Shown: positions 35,140-44,600, numbered from the stretch's first letter. The stretch is 64,000 nt of DNA from CAG-390 sp003523225 (GCA_902461815.1 CABPZE010000001.1:248001-312000), one strand, 5' to 3'. A program made the numbers and translations. The notes: generated by a model from the sequence alone, not told the origin.

Positions 35140-36456
35140 ATGACAATCAGAAAAACAGAAATCAACGATAAGAATCTTTGCGTCGTTGAATTTTCAGAGG
35201 ACGCCGCGGTACTTGAAGCGGAAAAATCAAAGGTATTCCACGCCCAGTCCAAAAACTTCAACATTCCCGGATTCAGACGCGGAAAAGCTCCCCGCAGCCT
35301 CATTGAAAAAATGTACGGTACAGGTGTATTCCTTGAGGACGCCGTGAATAACATTATCAATGCGCATTATACCGAGATAGTTGATGCCGCCGGCAAGAAG
35401 ATAGTGTCACGTCCCGAATTTGACATTGTTTCTATGGATGAGAATGAGATAGTTCTCAAAGCCGAAATGTATGTAAAGCCTGAAGTCAGCATTGAAGGCT
35501 ATAAGGGAATCGAAGCATCCGTTGTACTGGCTCCCGTCACCGACGAGGAGATCGAGCGCGAGATCAACACCGTTCGCGAGAGAAATGCACGCGAGATCGA
35601 AATTACCGACCGAGCCGCAGAGATGGGCGACACTGCCGTCATAGACTACGAAGGCTTTGTGGACGGCGTTGCTTTTGATGGCGGTAAGGATTCCGGTCAT
35701 CACCTCAAGCTCGGCTCAGGACAGTTCATCCCCGGCTTTGAGGAAGGTATCGTAGGCAAGAATGTTGGCGAAGAATTTGACGTCAACGTGACATTCCCGG
35801 AAGAATACGGAGCCAAGGAGCTTGCCGGAAAGGCTGCCGTCTTCAAGGTAAAGCTCAATGCTCTTGAAAAGACCGAGCTTCCCGAAGCGGATGACGACTT
35901 CGCAGTAGATGTTTCTGAATTTAATACATTTGCTGAATACCGCGCCGACCTTGCGTCAAAAATCGAAAAGAGACACAAGGACACCGCTGACAACGAGCTT
36001 GCTGAGAAGGTTGAGGATGCACTTGCCGAAAAGCTGGTTGCCGAAATTCCCGAGAGCATGGTCGATGCTGAGGTTGAGGCCCAGGTCAGAGAGAGCGAAA
36101 GCAGAATGCAGATGCAGGGTCTGGAGCTTTCCATGTATCTCAAGTACTTCAACATGACTCTTGACCAGTACAAGGAACAGATCCGTCCTTCCGCCCTTAA
36201 GCACGTCAAGACCGAGCTGGCGCTTGAAAAGATCGCGGAGCTTGAATCGGTTGAGGTAAGCGAGGACGAGATCAACGAAGAATATAACACGATCGCGTCG
36301 GCTTACAGCGTCGAGCTTGATTATGCCAAGGAAAGCATTCCGGCTGATGACATCAAGCATACGCTTATGATGCGCAAGACTCTTGAACTCGTCAAGGATG
36401 CGGCAAAGGTCACATATCTTGATAAGGCTCCCGAGGAAGCTCCCGCCGCCGAGTGA
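35140..36456 (+). CDS. tig: Trigger factor
   Basis: Trigger factor is the ribosome-bound chaperone that meets nascent chains and has peptidyl-prolyl isomerase activity. The 438-residue protein shows the ribosome-binding signature GFRRGKAP (44-51), the FKBP-like domain (about 150-240, FDGGKDSGHHLKLGSGQFIP) and a helical C-terminal chaperone domain ending in a Glu/Ala-rich tail. ATG 35140 is chosen because GAAAGGT lies nine bases upstream; ATG 35131 abuts that site. The order tig-clpP-clpX is widely conserved. Confidence 0.97.
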   Translation: MTIRKTEINDKNLCVVEFSEDAAVLEAEKSKVFHAQSKNFNIPGFRRGKAPRSLIEKMYGTGVFLEDAVNNIINAHYTEIVDAAGKKIVSRPEFDIVSMDENEIVLKAEMYVKPEVSIEGYKGIEASVVLAPVTDEEIEREINTVRERNAREIEITDRAAEMGDTAVIDYEGFVDGVAFDGGKDSGHHLKLGSGQFIPGFEEGIVGKNVGEEFDVNVTFPEEYGAKELAGKAAVFKVKLNALEKTELPEADDDFAVDVSEFNTFAEYRADLASKIEKRHKDTADNELAEKVEDALAEKLVAEIPESMVDAEVEAQVRESESRMQMQGLELSMYLKYFNMTLDQYKEQIRPSALKHVKTELALEKIAELESVEVSEDEINEEYNTIASAYSVELDYAKESIPADDIKHTLMMRKTLELVKDAAKVTYLDKAPEEAPAAE

Positions 36457-36503
36457 TCATTCGCCGTCACTAATTTTTAAGATAATAAAGGCAGGGTTAT
36501 CAA

Positions 36504-37118
36504 ATGAACAAAAACGGTTCTGATATTATCCGCGCGGCAAGTATGCCGTACGTCATCGAGCAGGATGGGCGCGGCGAGCGCTCCTACGATATTTTTTCCC
36601 GTTTGCTCAATGACCGGATAATATTTCTTTCCGACGAAGTTAACGACCTCACATCCTCTCTCGTTGTGGCACAGATGCTTTATCTTGAATCGGTTGACCC
36701 CGATAAGGATATTTCATTCTACATCAACAGTCCCGGCGGATCTGTCACCGCAGGAATGGCGATCTATGATACCATGCAGTTCGTTAAGTGTGATGTTACA
36801 ACTATCTGTATAGGCATGGCTGCAAGCATGGGCGCGTTTCTTCTTGCTGCGGGAACCAAGGGAAAAAGACTTGCTCTTCCCCACAGCGAGATCATGATCC
36901 ATCAGCCATCGGGCGGAGCACAGGGTCAGTGCAGCGATATTAAGATACGTGCGGATCTTCTTCTGCGCACACGTGACACGCTTAACCGTATTCTTGCCGA
37001 GCGCACCGGAAGATCCATCGAGGAGATCGAGAGGGATACCGAAAGAGACAATTTTATGACCGCAGAGCAAGCGCTTGAGTACGGTCTTATTGACCGCATA
37101 ATCGAACGTCACGCCTGA
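36504..37118 (+). CDS. clpP: ATP-dependent Clp protease proteolytic subunit
   Basis: ClpP forms the 14-subunit barrel that degrades proteins fed by ClpX or other unfoldases. The 204-residue protein has catalytic Ser108 (GMAASMGAF), His133 (MIHQPSGG) and the acidic third residue near 182 (RDNFMTAEQALEYGLID). The N-terminal MPYVIEQDGRGERSYDI is typical. Transcribed with tig (47 bp upstream) and clpX (57 bp downstream). Confidence 0.98.
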   Translation: MNKNGSDIIRAASMPYVIEQDGRGERSYDIFSRLLNDRIIFLSDEVNDLTSSLVVAQMLYLESVDPDKDISFYINSPGGSVTAGMAIYDTMQFVKCDVTTICIGMAASMGAFLLAAGTKGKRLALPHSEIMIHQPSGGAQGQCSDIKIRADLLLRTRDTLNRILAERTGRSIEEIERDTERDNFMTAEQALEYGLIDRIIERHA

Positions 37119-37175
37119 TTTTGTTCCTCTGTAATATCACTTGCAATTCAGCCGCTGCGCGGCACGGAGATTGAT

Positions 37176-38471
<1,296 letters not shown>

Positions 38472-38482
38472 ATAAATTAAGC

Positions 38483-38531
38483 AGTGGGTTGTCGAAAGTT
38501 GTAAAACTTACGACAGCCCACTCGTTTTTTA
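38483..38531 (+). terminator. Terminator after clpX
   Basis: A 12-bp stem with arms AGTGGGTTGTCG and CGACAGCCCACT, extended inside by AAGTT/AACTT, followed by CG and six T (38525-38530). Confidence 0.9.
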
Positions 38532-38576
38532 CTGTCTTATTACGCGGAAGATCGTACTCCGTGTGTTATTTTTGTG

Positions 38577-39404
38577 TCATCCGCATCGGTTGCGGTCGCA
38601 AGGTGTCTGGGGCGTCAGCGGCGGATTGAACTCGTTTACCGGGAAAGACATCGTTCTGAATATCGCGCACGGGTTTTCTTCCTTGGGCATGACACACTCT
38701 TTGTCAGGAACTGCGTATTCAGTTGCGCTTACAAGAAGCTGTGCGGGGCGCACAAGCCTTATAACAGAGAAAAGCCCTACTGACACGGCAAGATAGCGCC
38801 CGTTGTCTCCATCGCGCTGAGAGAGCTGTCCGTCGATCCTGGCGGCAACCTGAGCAGGTATCTCACAGCTGCAGCAACAGCAGCAGTTATTTGTGCTTGT
38901 GCGTTCATAAACTGCCGCTCCGAGAATTATCGGATCAACTACCTCTACCACTGCCTCAGGCATATTCCTGACGGCTTCTGTGTGTTCATCGGTTCGGCAG
39001 AAATTATATGAATCATCTCCGGATCTGAAAACGTTAACGTTGCTTTCGCCGCCGTAAAGAACTACGCGCTTATCAAGTACGGCAACTCCTTCAAACTCCT
39101 GCGGCTTGCATCCGCCGGTGCACGCCTCAAATGTAATCTTAACGAAAAAACGAATATTTACCGTATAGAATCCCCGGTTAAAGCGCACCGGATCTATTCC
39201 GATATATGTCCATGCGATGCTTGCGTCCTTGGCTCTGACATTTCCTGTGCGATTAATTATATCACAACCGCAGTCGGTCAGGCTGACACGCACATTTTCA
39301 AAGCAGTCACGGTCGCGGCAGCTGTCGAATATCCTGCCTGTTTCAATACAGCAGGTTTCTCTGGTCGCTCCGCCTCCCGGACATCCAAACCTTGTTTCGG
39401 CCAT
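38577..39404 (-). CDS. Cys-rich hypothetical protein, possibly spore coat
   Basis: A 275-residue protein without signal peptide or membrane helix, with about twenty Cys including the cluster NNCCCCCSCE and the motifs RETCCIETGRIFDSCRD and VSLTDCGCDI. Proteins with the opening pattern CCIETxRIFDSCRDRDC occur in Clostridia and are generally annotated as hypothetical. Such Cys content suggests disulfide cross-linking or metal binding, as in coat proteins. A CATACAAT box upstream is compatible with mother-cell sigma control. The family role is inference. ATG 39404 is preceded by GGAGG. Confidence 0.7.
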   Translation of the reverse strand: MAETRFGCPGGGATRETCCIETGRIFDSCRDRDCFENVRVSLTDCGCDIINRTGNVRAKDASIAWTYIGIDPVRFNRGFYTVNIRFFVKITFEACTGGCKPQEFEGVAVLDKRVVLYGGESNVNVFRSGDDSYNFCRTDEHTEAVRNMPEAVVEVVDPIILGAAVYERTSTNNCCCCCSCEIPAQVAARIDGQLSQRDGDNGRYLAVSVGLFSVIRLVRPAQLLVSATEYAVPDKECVMPKEENPCAIFRTMSFPVNEFNPPLTPQTPCDRNRCG

Positions 39405-39490
39405 TTATTGTATAACCTCCGTTCGTATTCAAGAATCCGGGCAACAAGGATAGATCAGAATCATGCCGTTGCGTCGGTTCTCTCACTTTC

Positions 39491-39517
39491 ATTGTATGCA
39501 AAATTACAGAATGTGAC
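39491..39517 (-). promoter_or_regulatory. Possible mother-cell sigma (sigma-E/K) promoter
   Basis: On the minus strand the sequence CATACAAT (39498-39491) equals the Bacillus sigma-E -10 consensus; TCACATT, with one difference from the -35 consensus, ends 11 bp upstream, which is shorter than the usual 13-15 bp spacing. About 87 bp before the Cys-rich gene start. Confidence 0.35.
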
Positions 39518-39617
39518 ATTTATTTTGCTTTGATGTCATGAATCAGAACACGCCAAGTGCCTTGAAACACAAAAAGCTCTTTAGAACTTAAAAAGTTATA
39601 TTAATCGTCTAAGTATA

Positions 39618-39646
39618 TTGCAACTCATTGTGTTTTGTGATATAAT
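39618..39646 (+). promoter_or_regulatory. Promoter for the secreted anchored protein
   Basis: TTGCAA (39618-39623), 17 bp spacer, TATAAT (39641-39646); another TATAAT at 39647. The start codon is 48 bp downstream. Confidence 0.6.
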
Positions 39647-39694
39647 TATAATAGATGCCAAAGGATAACTTAACAAACTATGGAGGAGATTAAC

Positions 39695-40813
39695 ATGAAA
39701 AGGTTTTCTTTGATTATGGCGATCCTTATCGTCACTCTTTCCGTGGCAGTTCCGACGTTTGCTACCGGAAACACCTCTGTTTTTTCGGACGGTGAAATAA
39801 TCTACTGCGAAACCTTCAACGGAGTTCCCGATACCGACGATCTTGCAGTGATCGAGTCAACCCTCGGTTATCGTGTGGTAAAGGTAAACACTGATGAAGA
39901 TACCCTGGGATACAGGATCACCGAAAAAAACATCAGCGATACGATCATTTATTCCATCAAAGACGGCAAGCTGTGCATTGATAACTCCGCTGAGGGCGGC
40001 GCATACAGCTACCTCTTCATTTATGATAGCGATATCATGAAAGAGCTTATCAAAACCACATATACCATTCAGTACGAGATCACATATCTTGCCGGGACAC
40101 AGAACTACTGCAACCCAATATTCAACTGGGACGGTGAGTTCTCTTTCCAGACTCCTATGCTCCGCGGTAACGGTACATACCGCAATCAGGTAAGATATAC
40201 CGACAGAGAATCCAAGACAAACAAGTGGTACGACTGGGACGGAATGGGCGACACGTGGCTTGAATCTATGGTCACAGAAAATGCAACTGCACTTCTTCAG
40301 AATGTTGTTGTAAGACTCGTTTCGGTCCCCGATAAGGGCGTATATATCTATGCAAATGAATATCTCATTTCAGAGCCGAATGATATCGCTACAGCTCCTT
40401 CGTCCTGTCTGCCCGGCAATCTTCCCTACTCTGCCGTTGGTCTTCGTCTGCAGCGAGGAGCAAGCGTAACTATTGACAACTTTGCAATCTATGCCGGCGA
40501 CGGTTCAAAGATCACACCTGATTTTACCGCATACGGCTTCAAGGGACTTGCCCCGGTCGAGCTGACCACCGAAGCACCCGAAACCTCAAAGGCTCCGGTC
40601 GTTACGACCGAAGGCCCCAAGGTGACGACCGCCCCCGAAACAACCGCTGAACCGGCAGAAGTTACTTCCGCTCACGCCCCTGTTGATTCAGCAGATGTCA
40701 CCACTGCCCCCACCTCTCAGGAAAAGAAAGGCTGCGGTTCTTCCGTATCCGCGGGCTTCATTGTGATCGCAGCAATGATTCCTGCCGCAGTATTTTTCAG
40801 AAAAAGAAAATAA
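39695..40813 (+). CDS. Secreted protein with C-terminal Cys/membrane anchor
   Basis: A 372-residue protein with a signal peptide (about 1-24), a beta-rich globular domain (about 25-285, probably a jelly-roll or LamG-like carbohydrate-binding fold by its DNFAIYAGDG ending), a Thr/Pro/Glu-rich linker (TTEAPET-like repeats, about 290-345), and a tail of GCGSS, one membrane helix and RKRK. The tail looks like a sorting or anchoring signal, but it is not LPXTG. GGAGGAGAT precedes ATG 39695. It stands alone between its own promoter and terminator. No catalytic residues were recognised; a glycan-binding surface protein is an inference. Confidence 0.7.
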   Translation: MKRFSLIMAILIVTLSVAVPTFATGNTSVFSDGEIIYCETFNGVPDTDDLAVIESTLGYRVVKVNTDEDTLGYRITEKNISDTIIYSIKDGKLCIDNSAEGGAYSYLFIYDSDIMKELIKTTYTIQYEITYLAGTQNYCNPIFNWDGEFSFQTPMLRGNGTYRNQVRYTDRESKTNKWYDWDGMGDTWLESMVTENATALLQNVVVRLVSVPDKGVYIYANEYLISEPNDIATAPSSCLPGNLPYSAVGLRLQRGASVTIDNFAIYAGDGSKITPDFTAYGFKGLAPVELTTEAPETSKAPVVTTEGPKVTTAPETTAEPAEVTSAHAPVDSADVTTAPTSQEKKGCGSSVSAGFIVIAAMIPAAVFFRKRK

Positions 40814-40818
40814 GCTTT

Positions 40819-40866
40819 AACTTAACCCGCCCGCCGCATTGAACGGCAGGCGGGTTAAGTTTTTGC
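40819..40866 (+). terminator. Terminator after secreted anchored protein
   Basis: Long stem: arms AACTTAACCCGCC (40819-40831) and GGCGGGTTAAGTT, with inner GCCG/CGGC, followed by TTTT. Confidence 0.88.
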
Positions 40867-40909
40867 AAAATTGCCAGTACTTATTTTTCAATATATTTAA
40901 CGGCAGCTA

Positions 40910-40938
40910 TTGAATTCAACTCTGATTTGTTGTATAAT
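40910..40938 (+). promoter_or_regulatory. Sigma-A promoter for smpB
   Basis: TTGAAT (40910-40915), 17 bp spacer, TATAAT (40933-40938), 31 bp before the smpB start. Confidence 0.8.
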
Positions 40939-40969
40939 AATATAAACGTATCGAAAGGAGGGTATCACG

Positions 40970-41443
40970 GTGTCGTCAAAAGGCGGAACAAAGTTAATTG
41001 CCACAAACAAAAAAGCATATCATGAATATTTTGTTGATGACAGATATGAAGCCGGGATAGCTCTTTACGGTACCGAGGTCAAAAGTGTCCGTCTGGGACA
41101 AGTCAACCTCAAGGATTGCTACTGCTCCATCAAGAATAATGAGATCTTTGTCAACGGAATGCATATCAGCCCATACGAAAAAGGCAATATATTTAACCGC
41201 GACCCGATACGCACAAGGAAGCTGCTTATGCACAAACGTGAGATAATCAAGCTTTCATCCTTGGTTGCGCAAAAAGGCTTTTCACTTATTCCTCTTTCGC
41301 TTTATTTCAAGGACTCACGCGTTAAGGTAGAACTTGGTCTTTGCCGAGGCAAAAAACTGTACGATAAACGTGAAACCGACGCCAAAAATCAGGCTAAACG
41401 TGAGATCGAACGGGCAGAAAAATCATCAAGGGAGAAATGGTGA
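40970..41443 (+). CDS. smpB: SsrA-binding protein SmpB
   Basis: SmpB binds tmRNA and stands in for the anticodon arm when it enters stalled ribosomes. The 157-residue protein shows KKAYHEYFVDDRYEAGI, LYGTEVKSVR, KDCYCSI, the DPIRTRKLLMHK stretch and the basic C-terminal tail rich in Lys, Arg and Glu that reads the empty mRNA channel. The start is GTG 40970 with AAAGGAGGG at the right distance. The stop overlaps the next start by one base (TGATG), and ssrA lies 1 kb downstream, so both parts of trans-translation are together. Confidence 0.97.
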   Translation: MSSKGGTKLIATNKKAYHEYFVDDRYEAGIALYGTEVKSVRLGQVNLKDCYCSIKNNEIFVNGMHISPYEKGNIFNRDPIRTRKLLMHKREIIKLSSLVAQKGFSLIPLSLYFKDSRVKVELGLCRGKKLYDKRETDAKNQAKREIERAEKSSREKW

Positions 41444-42366
41444 TGGAATTTTACGACGTAATAAAAGCAAGAAGAAGCACACGTAAATTTACAGATGATA
41501 AGATAAGCTCCGAACAGATTCTTCGTATGCTTGACGCTGCGATTTCAGCACCCAACGCCTGCAATATGCAGTCGTGGCACTTTTATGTTGTCACCGACCC
41601 GGATGTCAAGAAAAGAATGGCTGATGAAGGCGTAATGGCTTCATGGGCAGCTACTGCTCCGGTCATTTTTGTGGTTTGTACTGCGGCGGCGGAAATAACC
41701 AGCCGCTACGGAGAACGCGGAGAAAAGCTGTTTGCAATTCAGGATACCGCCGCGGCTATTGAAAATCTGTTGCTCTGCGCCGCGGATATGGGACTCGGCG
41801 GATGCTTCATGGGCGCTTTTGACCATGAAAAATGCTCTTCTATTCTCGGAATCCTGAATGGTCATCATCCTGTGGCTATGGTGCCGGTGGGAAAACCTGC
41901 ACAGACCCTTCCGGCAAGACCCAGAAATCCGCTTGAAAGCGCGGTCACATTCATCGGTGATCCTGAGAGCGCAGAATATACCGCACAGAATACTCAATTC
42001 CGCGGTTATGAAGTCAGAAATTCCAAGCTGCCGAATGCTGTTTTTGAGAATCTTTCAATTCCGGATGCGAAGTTTCATAATGTAAATATGCCGTCTGCTT
42101 TGTTCGATGACATTAATTTGTCCGGAACAAAATTCAACAATGTGAATCTTTCCGGGACTGAATTTTCAGATATCAACATGGAAAAATGCACCTATGGCGG
42201 AATGACGATGAAGCGTTCTGCATTCGGATGTGTTGAGCTAAATGAATCAGTGTTTCAAAACACTGTATTTGACGGTGCATCGTTTAAGAACTGCTCTTTT
42301 AAAAACGTAACACTTGAAAATTGCGATCTTGAAGGAATGACTTCAGACGCAAAAGAAATAAAATAA
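41443..42366 (+). CDS. Nitroreductase fused to pentapeptide repeats
   Basis: A 307-residue two-part protein. Residues 1-~170 form an FMN-dependent nitroreductase domain: VIKARRSTRKFTDDKIS, SAPNACNMQSWHF and the AADMGLGGCFMGAFD segment with MVPVGKP. Residues ~190-300 are pentapeptide repeats A(D/N)Lxx-type (FENLSIPDAKFHNVNMPSA, LSGTKFNNVNLSGTEF), roughly 20 units, predicted to form a right-handed beta helix. Nitroreductases normally end after the first part, so the fusion is unusual. It is translationally coupled to smpB and directly before ssrA. Substrate unknown; NAD(P)H oxidoreductase activity is likely. Confidence 0.85.
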   Translation: MEFYDVIKARRSTRKFTDDKISSEQILRMLDAAISAPNACNMQSWHFYVVTDPDVKKRMADEGVMASWAATAPVIFVVCTAAAEITSRYGERGEKLFAIQDTAAAIENLLLCAADMGLGGCFMGAFDHEKCSSILGILNGHHPVAMVPVGKPAQTLPARPRNPLESAVTFIGDPESAEYTAQNTQFRGYEVRNSKLPNAVFENLSIPDAKFHNVNMPSALFDDINLSGTKFNNVNLSGTEFSDINMEKCTYGGMTMKRSAFGCVELNESVFQNTVFDGASFKNCSFKNVTLENCDLEGMTSDAKEIK

Positions 42367-42420
42367 AAATGAAATAACCGGCAGCGGATAACTTATGTCG
42401 CTCCCCTGCCGTTTATATAT

Positions 42421-42788
42421 GGGGGCGTAAAGGTTTCGACGGGGATTTTGAGGCATAGTAAGCGGGTAGAGCCGAGTAAGCTCTTAAAACTGCTCAACTT
42501 AAAAATAAACGCTAACGATAATTTAGCATACGCAGCCTAAGGCTGTGACGCAGTCCTGAGGGACTGCCCGTTCCGCCCGGGAGCACCGCGACCCGGGATG
42601 GGGCGTCATTCAGCGGTGAACGTGCATTGCCCTTTTGCTTTTGAGGCAGTCATGAATAAAAAAGCTACCCGAGACGGCAGAGTGACGGCTCTCGGCCGCC
42701 GCGGGGAAATCTAAATAACCGTCTGCACCCGGAGAAAGCTATGTCAAAGGATTTTCGGACAGGGGTTCGATTCCCCTCGCCTCCACCA
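42421..42788 (+). ncRNA. ssrA: Transfer-messenger RNA (tmRNA)
   Basis: A 368-nt tmRNA. The 5' end GGGGGCG pairs with 3' CGCCTCC to form the acceptor stem (one G-U), followed by A and an encoded CCA (42786-42788). The typical 5' block AAAGGTTTCGACGGGG and the T-arm AGGGGTTCGATTCCCCT are present. The tag frame 42511-42540 runs GCT to TAA and codes ANDNLAYAA, so with the alanine brought by the tmRNA the full tag would be AANDNLAYAA, ending in the Ala-Ala read by ClpXP. smpB and clpPX lie nearby. Confidence 0.97.
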
Positions 42789-42905
42789 AAAAACAAAGGA
42801 CAGCCTCGGCTGTCCTTTGTTTTTTGACGAACATATTATGAATCGAACCCCCTCAAGCCCGGCAATGCCGGGTCTTGATCATGCTTTGCGCCAAGTCAAA
42901 TTTAC
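42771..42905 (+). repeat. Tandem repeat unit 1 (3' end of ssrA and downstream)
   Basis: First unit of an imperfect tandem duplication of about 135 bp. It includes the last bases of ssrA (TTCCCCTCGCCTCCACCA), its terminator, and the stretch AATCGAACCCCCTCAAGCCC to CCAAGTC. The second unit starts at 42942; the centre-to-centre distance is 171 bp. Confidence 0.85.
42788..42826 (+). terminator. Terminator after ssrA
   Basis: Perfect stem: left arm AAACAAAGGACAGCC (42791-42805), loop TC, right arm GGCTGTCCTTTGTTT (42808-42822), then more T. Confidence 0.9.
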
Positions 42906-42941
42906 GCTTACCGCTGTCAGGCGCGCAAAGCCGGGTTCTGC

Positions 42942-43077
42942 TTCCCCTCGCCTCCACCAAAAAAGAAGTGACAGCCTTGGCTGTCATTTTTTTTTGATGA
43001 CGAGCATATCATGAATCGAACTCCCTCAAGCCCGGCAGACCGGGGCTTGATAATGCTTTGCGCTAAGTCTGGTTTAC
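42942..43077 (+). repeat. Tandem repeat unit 2 (diverged ssrA 3' end and terminator)
   Basis: Second unit of the duplication. It repeats the tmRNA 3' end CCTCGCCTCCACCA, a terminator hairpin with changed stem (TGACAGCC-TT-GGCTGTCA plus nine T at 42988-42996) and the AATCGAACTCCCTCAAGCCC to CGCTAAGTC stretch. Changes in the two arms of the terminator are compensatory, so the hairpin is kept. The remainder 43078-43327 holds no gene that I can support. Confidence 0.85.
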
Positions 43078-43144
43078 AATAACTTTGCGTATTAAAGCAT
43101 ATAAAGGAACGAATGTGAGACATTACTACGTAATGTATATAGCA

Positions 43145-43189
43145 AATAAAACAGGGGCTGCTGCGCACCTGAACATTCAGCAGCCCCTC
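43145..43189 (-). terminator. Terminator of the small secreted protein gene
   Basis: Perfect 11-bp stem with arms AGGGGCTGCTG and CAGCAGCCCCT (43153-43163, 43178-43188); on the minus strand it is followed by GTTTTATTT, so it suits the minus-strand gene ending at 43328. Confidence 0.7.
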
Positions 43190-43327
43190 GATCCATCCCG
43201 GCGACAAAGGGTAGTGGGAAAGAAGGTAGTCACCGGGACAGAGGGTTGGGTAAAATTAAATTATATCTGATACATGAAAACCAGCATCAAATTGGGATTT
43301 TTATAACAGCAATGAGTCAAAATCGTA

Positions 43328-43735
43328 TCAAGGGCAAGTCGCAGCGGTACTCAATAAATCATTTTCCGAACCGCCACTGTAGTTGGCAGTAAAATTAAAA
43401 ATGATCAAATAGACCAAACCGCTGGCGCTTTCAAATTCGTAATCAATAGTCAGCTTAGAACCTGTCGTTGTATCGGAGACGGAATCCCAATAATAGTATC
43501 TTTCGCCTGACCGTTGAAAGATAGTGATTGAACCCTCAAGAGAAGTTGTTGACTGCCCTTGAACTGATGCGGAAATGATGCATGTTGTTCCATCAAAATC
43601 AACTGTCAAGTCAGGATTCAAAATATGAGTCCACTGAATTGAAGCATCCGGAGGCTTGACCGCAGCATTTGCCGGAACGGCAATAAAAGAGAGCAACATA
43701 ATCAATGTCAGAAAAAAAGTGATCTTTCTTTTCAT
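43328..43735 (-). CDS. Small secreted protein of unknown function
   Basis: A 135-residue protein with a clear signal peptide (about 1-25, cleavage after ANA) and a beta-rich mature part of ~110 residues ending in TCP. The mature part has no enzyme motif I recognise; alternating hydrophobic and Thr/Ser residues suggest a beta sandwich. AAGGAGAAAG precedes ATG 43735. Genes for small secreted proteins of this style are common in gut Clostridia beside sigma/anti-sigma pairs. The next genes upstream on the same strand encode such a pair, but a 150-bp gap separates them. Confidence 0.65.
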   Translation of the reverse strand: MKRKITFFLTLIMLLSFIAVPANAAVKPPDASIQWTHILNPDLTVDFDGTTCIISASVQGQSTTSLEGSITIFQRSGERYYYWDSVSDTTTGSKLTIDYEFESASGLVYLIIFNFTANYSGGSENDLLSTAATCP

Positions 43736-43886
43736 GATATTCTTTCTCCTTCATATTTTTTTGCCTTCACTTTATATAACAAAAAAATCCGGGAAATCTA
43801 TCACAATTACGCGGATTTTTTTGAATAACAAACGATTTGTTGTTTTGCACAAAAATCAAATGGCAGAATTGTGCATAATGCGCACG

Positions 43887-44600
43887 TTATTTGACGCTGA
43901 TTGCCATTTGAAACAAGGTATCCACATCCAACACAGACGAGGAAAGCTTGTATATATAATCACCGTCAACCCATATCAGAATTGTAAGATTAAAAAACTC
44001 TGATTCTGAAAGCACGGCTTCATGTCCGTTTACGGTGGTCATTGTTATAACGGAATGCTCATTGTCAATACTCATTACGGTATGCATGTAAGTACCTTGA
44101 GTGTACTCGGCTATTTTTGCATTATCCTTGTAATAGCTGACATCCACGCGTGATCCTGATTGTTTATCAATGACTTCGTCGACTCCATCAGGAATCCATG
44201 TTGGCATATACGATTCTTTTGCGTTATTGGCGTCCGCCTCGGCTTTTGAACGCGTCTTGTCTGACGGAACATACCGTACTATCGCACTTTTGTCATGCCA
44301 GTCCAGAACTATACTTCCTTCAGTACCTCTCGTCGAATCCGTACTCATGACTACAAGATATCCCGCTGACATTGCAGCGAGGACAAATGCCGCCGCCTTG
44401 AAAAGATATTTCTTTGCAACGTTGAGAAAACTCCTTTGGGATTCTCTAATTATTATACGCTTGCGTTTTTTATAGTAATGCTCATCAAAAACAACATCGG
44501 AAACATCTTCAGATTTCATGCCGTCTGAAAGCTGCTTTGCCGCCTGTGCTGACGCCATTGTAAGCAGAATGTCCAGATCGTCACCCTTGGTATATTTCAT
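43887..44600 (-). CDS. DUF4367-type membrane protein, probable anti-sigma factor
   Basis: A 237-residue protein with a cytoplasmic N-terminus (about 1-65, containing a basic YKKRKRIIIRESQR stretch), one membrane helix (about 67-87) and an outside domain matching the DUF4367 pattern (LPTWIPDGV-like, followed by YxxxxxxIxxTQG and the WVDGDYIYKLSS ending). Start is ATG 44600 behind AGGAGGT, and the gene overlaps the ECF sigma gene by 20 bases, the classic arrangement for a cognate anti-sigma factor. The outside domain may sense a surface signal. Binding to the sigma factor is inferred from position only. Confidence 0.75.
   Translation of the reverse strand: MKYTKGDDLDILLTMASAQAAKQLSDGMKSEDVSDVVFDEHYYKKRKRIIIRESQRSFLNVAKKYLFKAAAFVLAAMSAGYLVVMSTDSTRGTEGSIVLDWHDKSAIVRYVPSDKTRSKAEADANNAKESYMPTWIPDGVDEVIDKQSGSRVDVSYYKDNAKIAEYTQGTYMHTVMSIDNEHSVITMTTVNGHEAVLSESEFFNLTILIWVDGDYIYKLSSSVLDVDTLFQMAISVK

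Noticed and set aside
42367..42420. Terminator between the nitroreductase gene and ssrA
   Set aside because: Only a 6-bp CGGCAG/CTGCCG pairing with a long loop; too weak to call.
42906..42941. Genomic island between two ssrA att sites
   Set aside because: Only 36 bp lie between the repeat units and no integrase gene is present; an island is not supported in this window.
43656..44003. 115-residue plus-strand open frame over the ends of two minus-strand genes
   Set aside because: It is a shadow of the genes on the other strand with no start signal.
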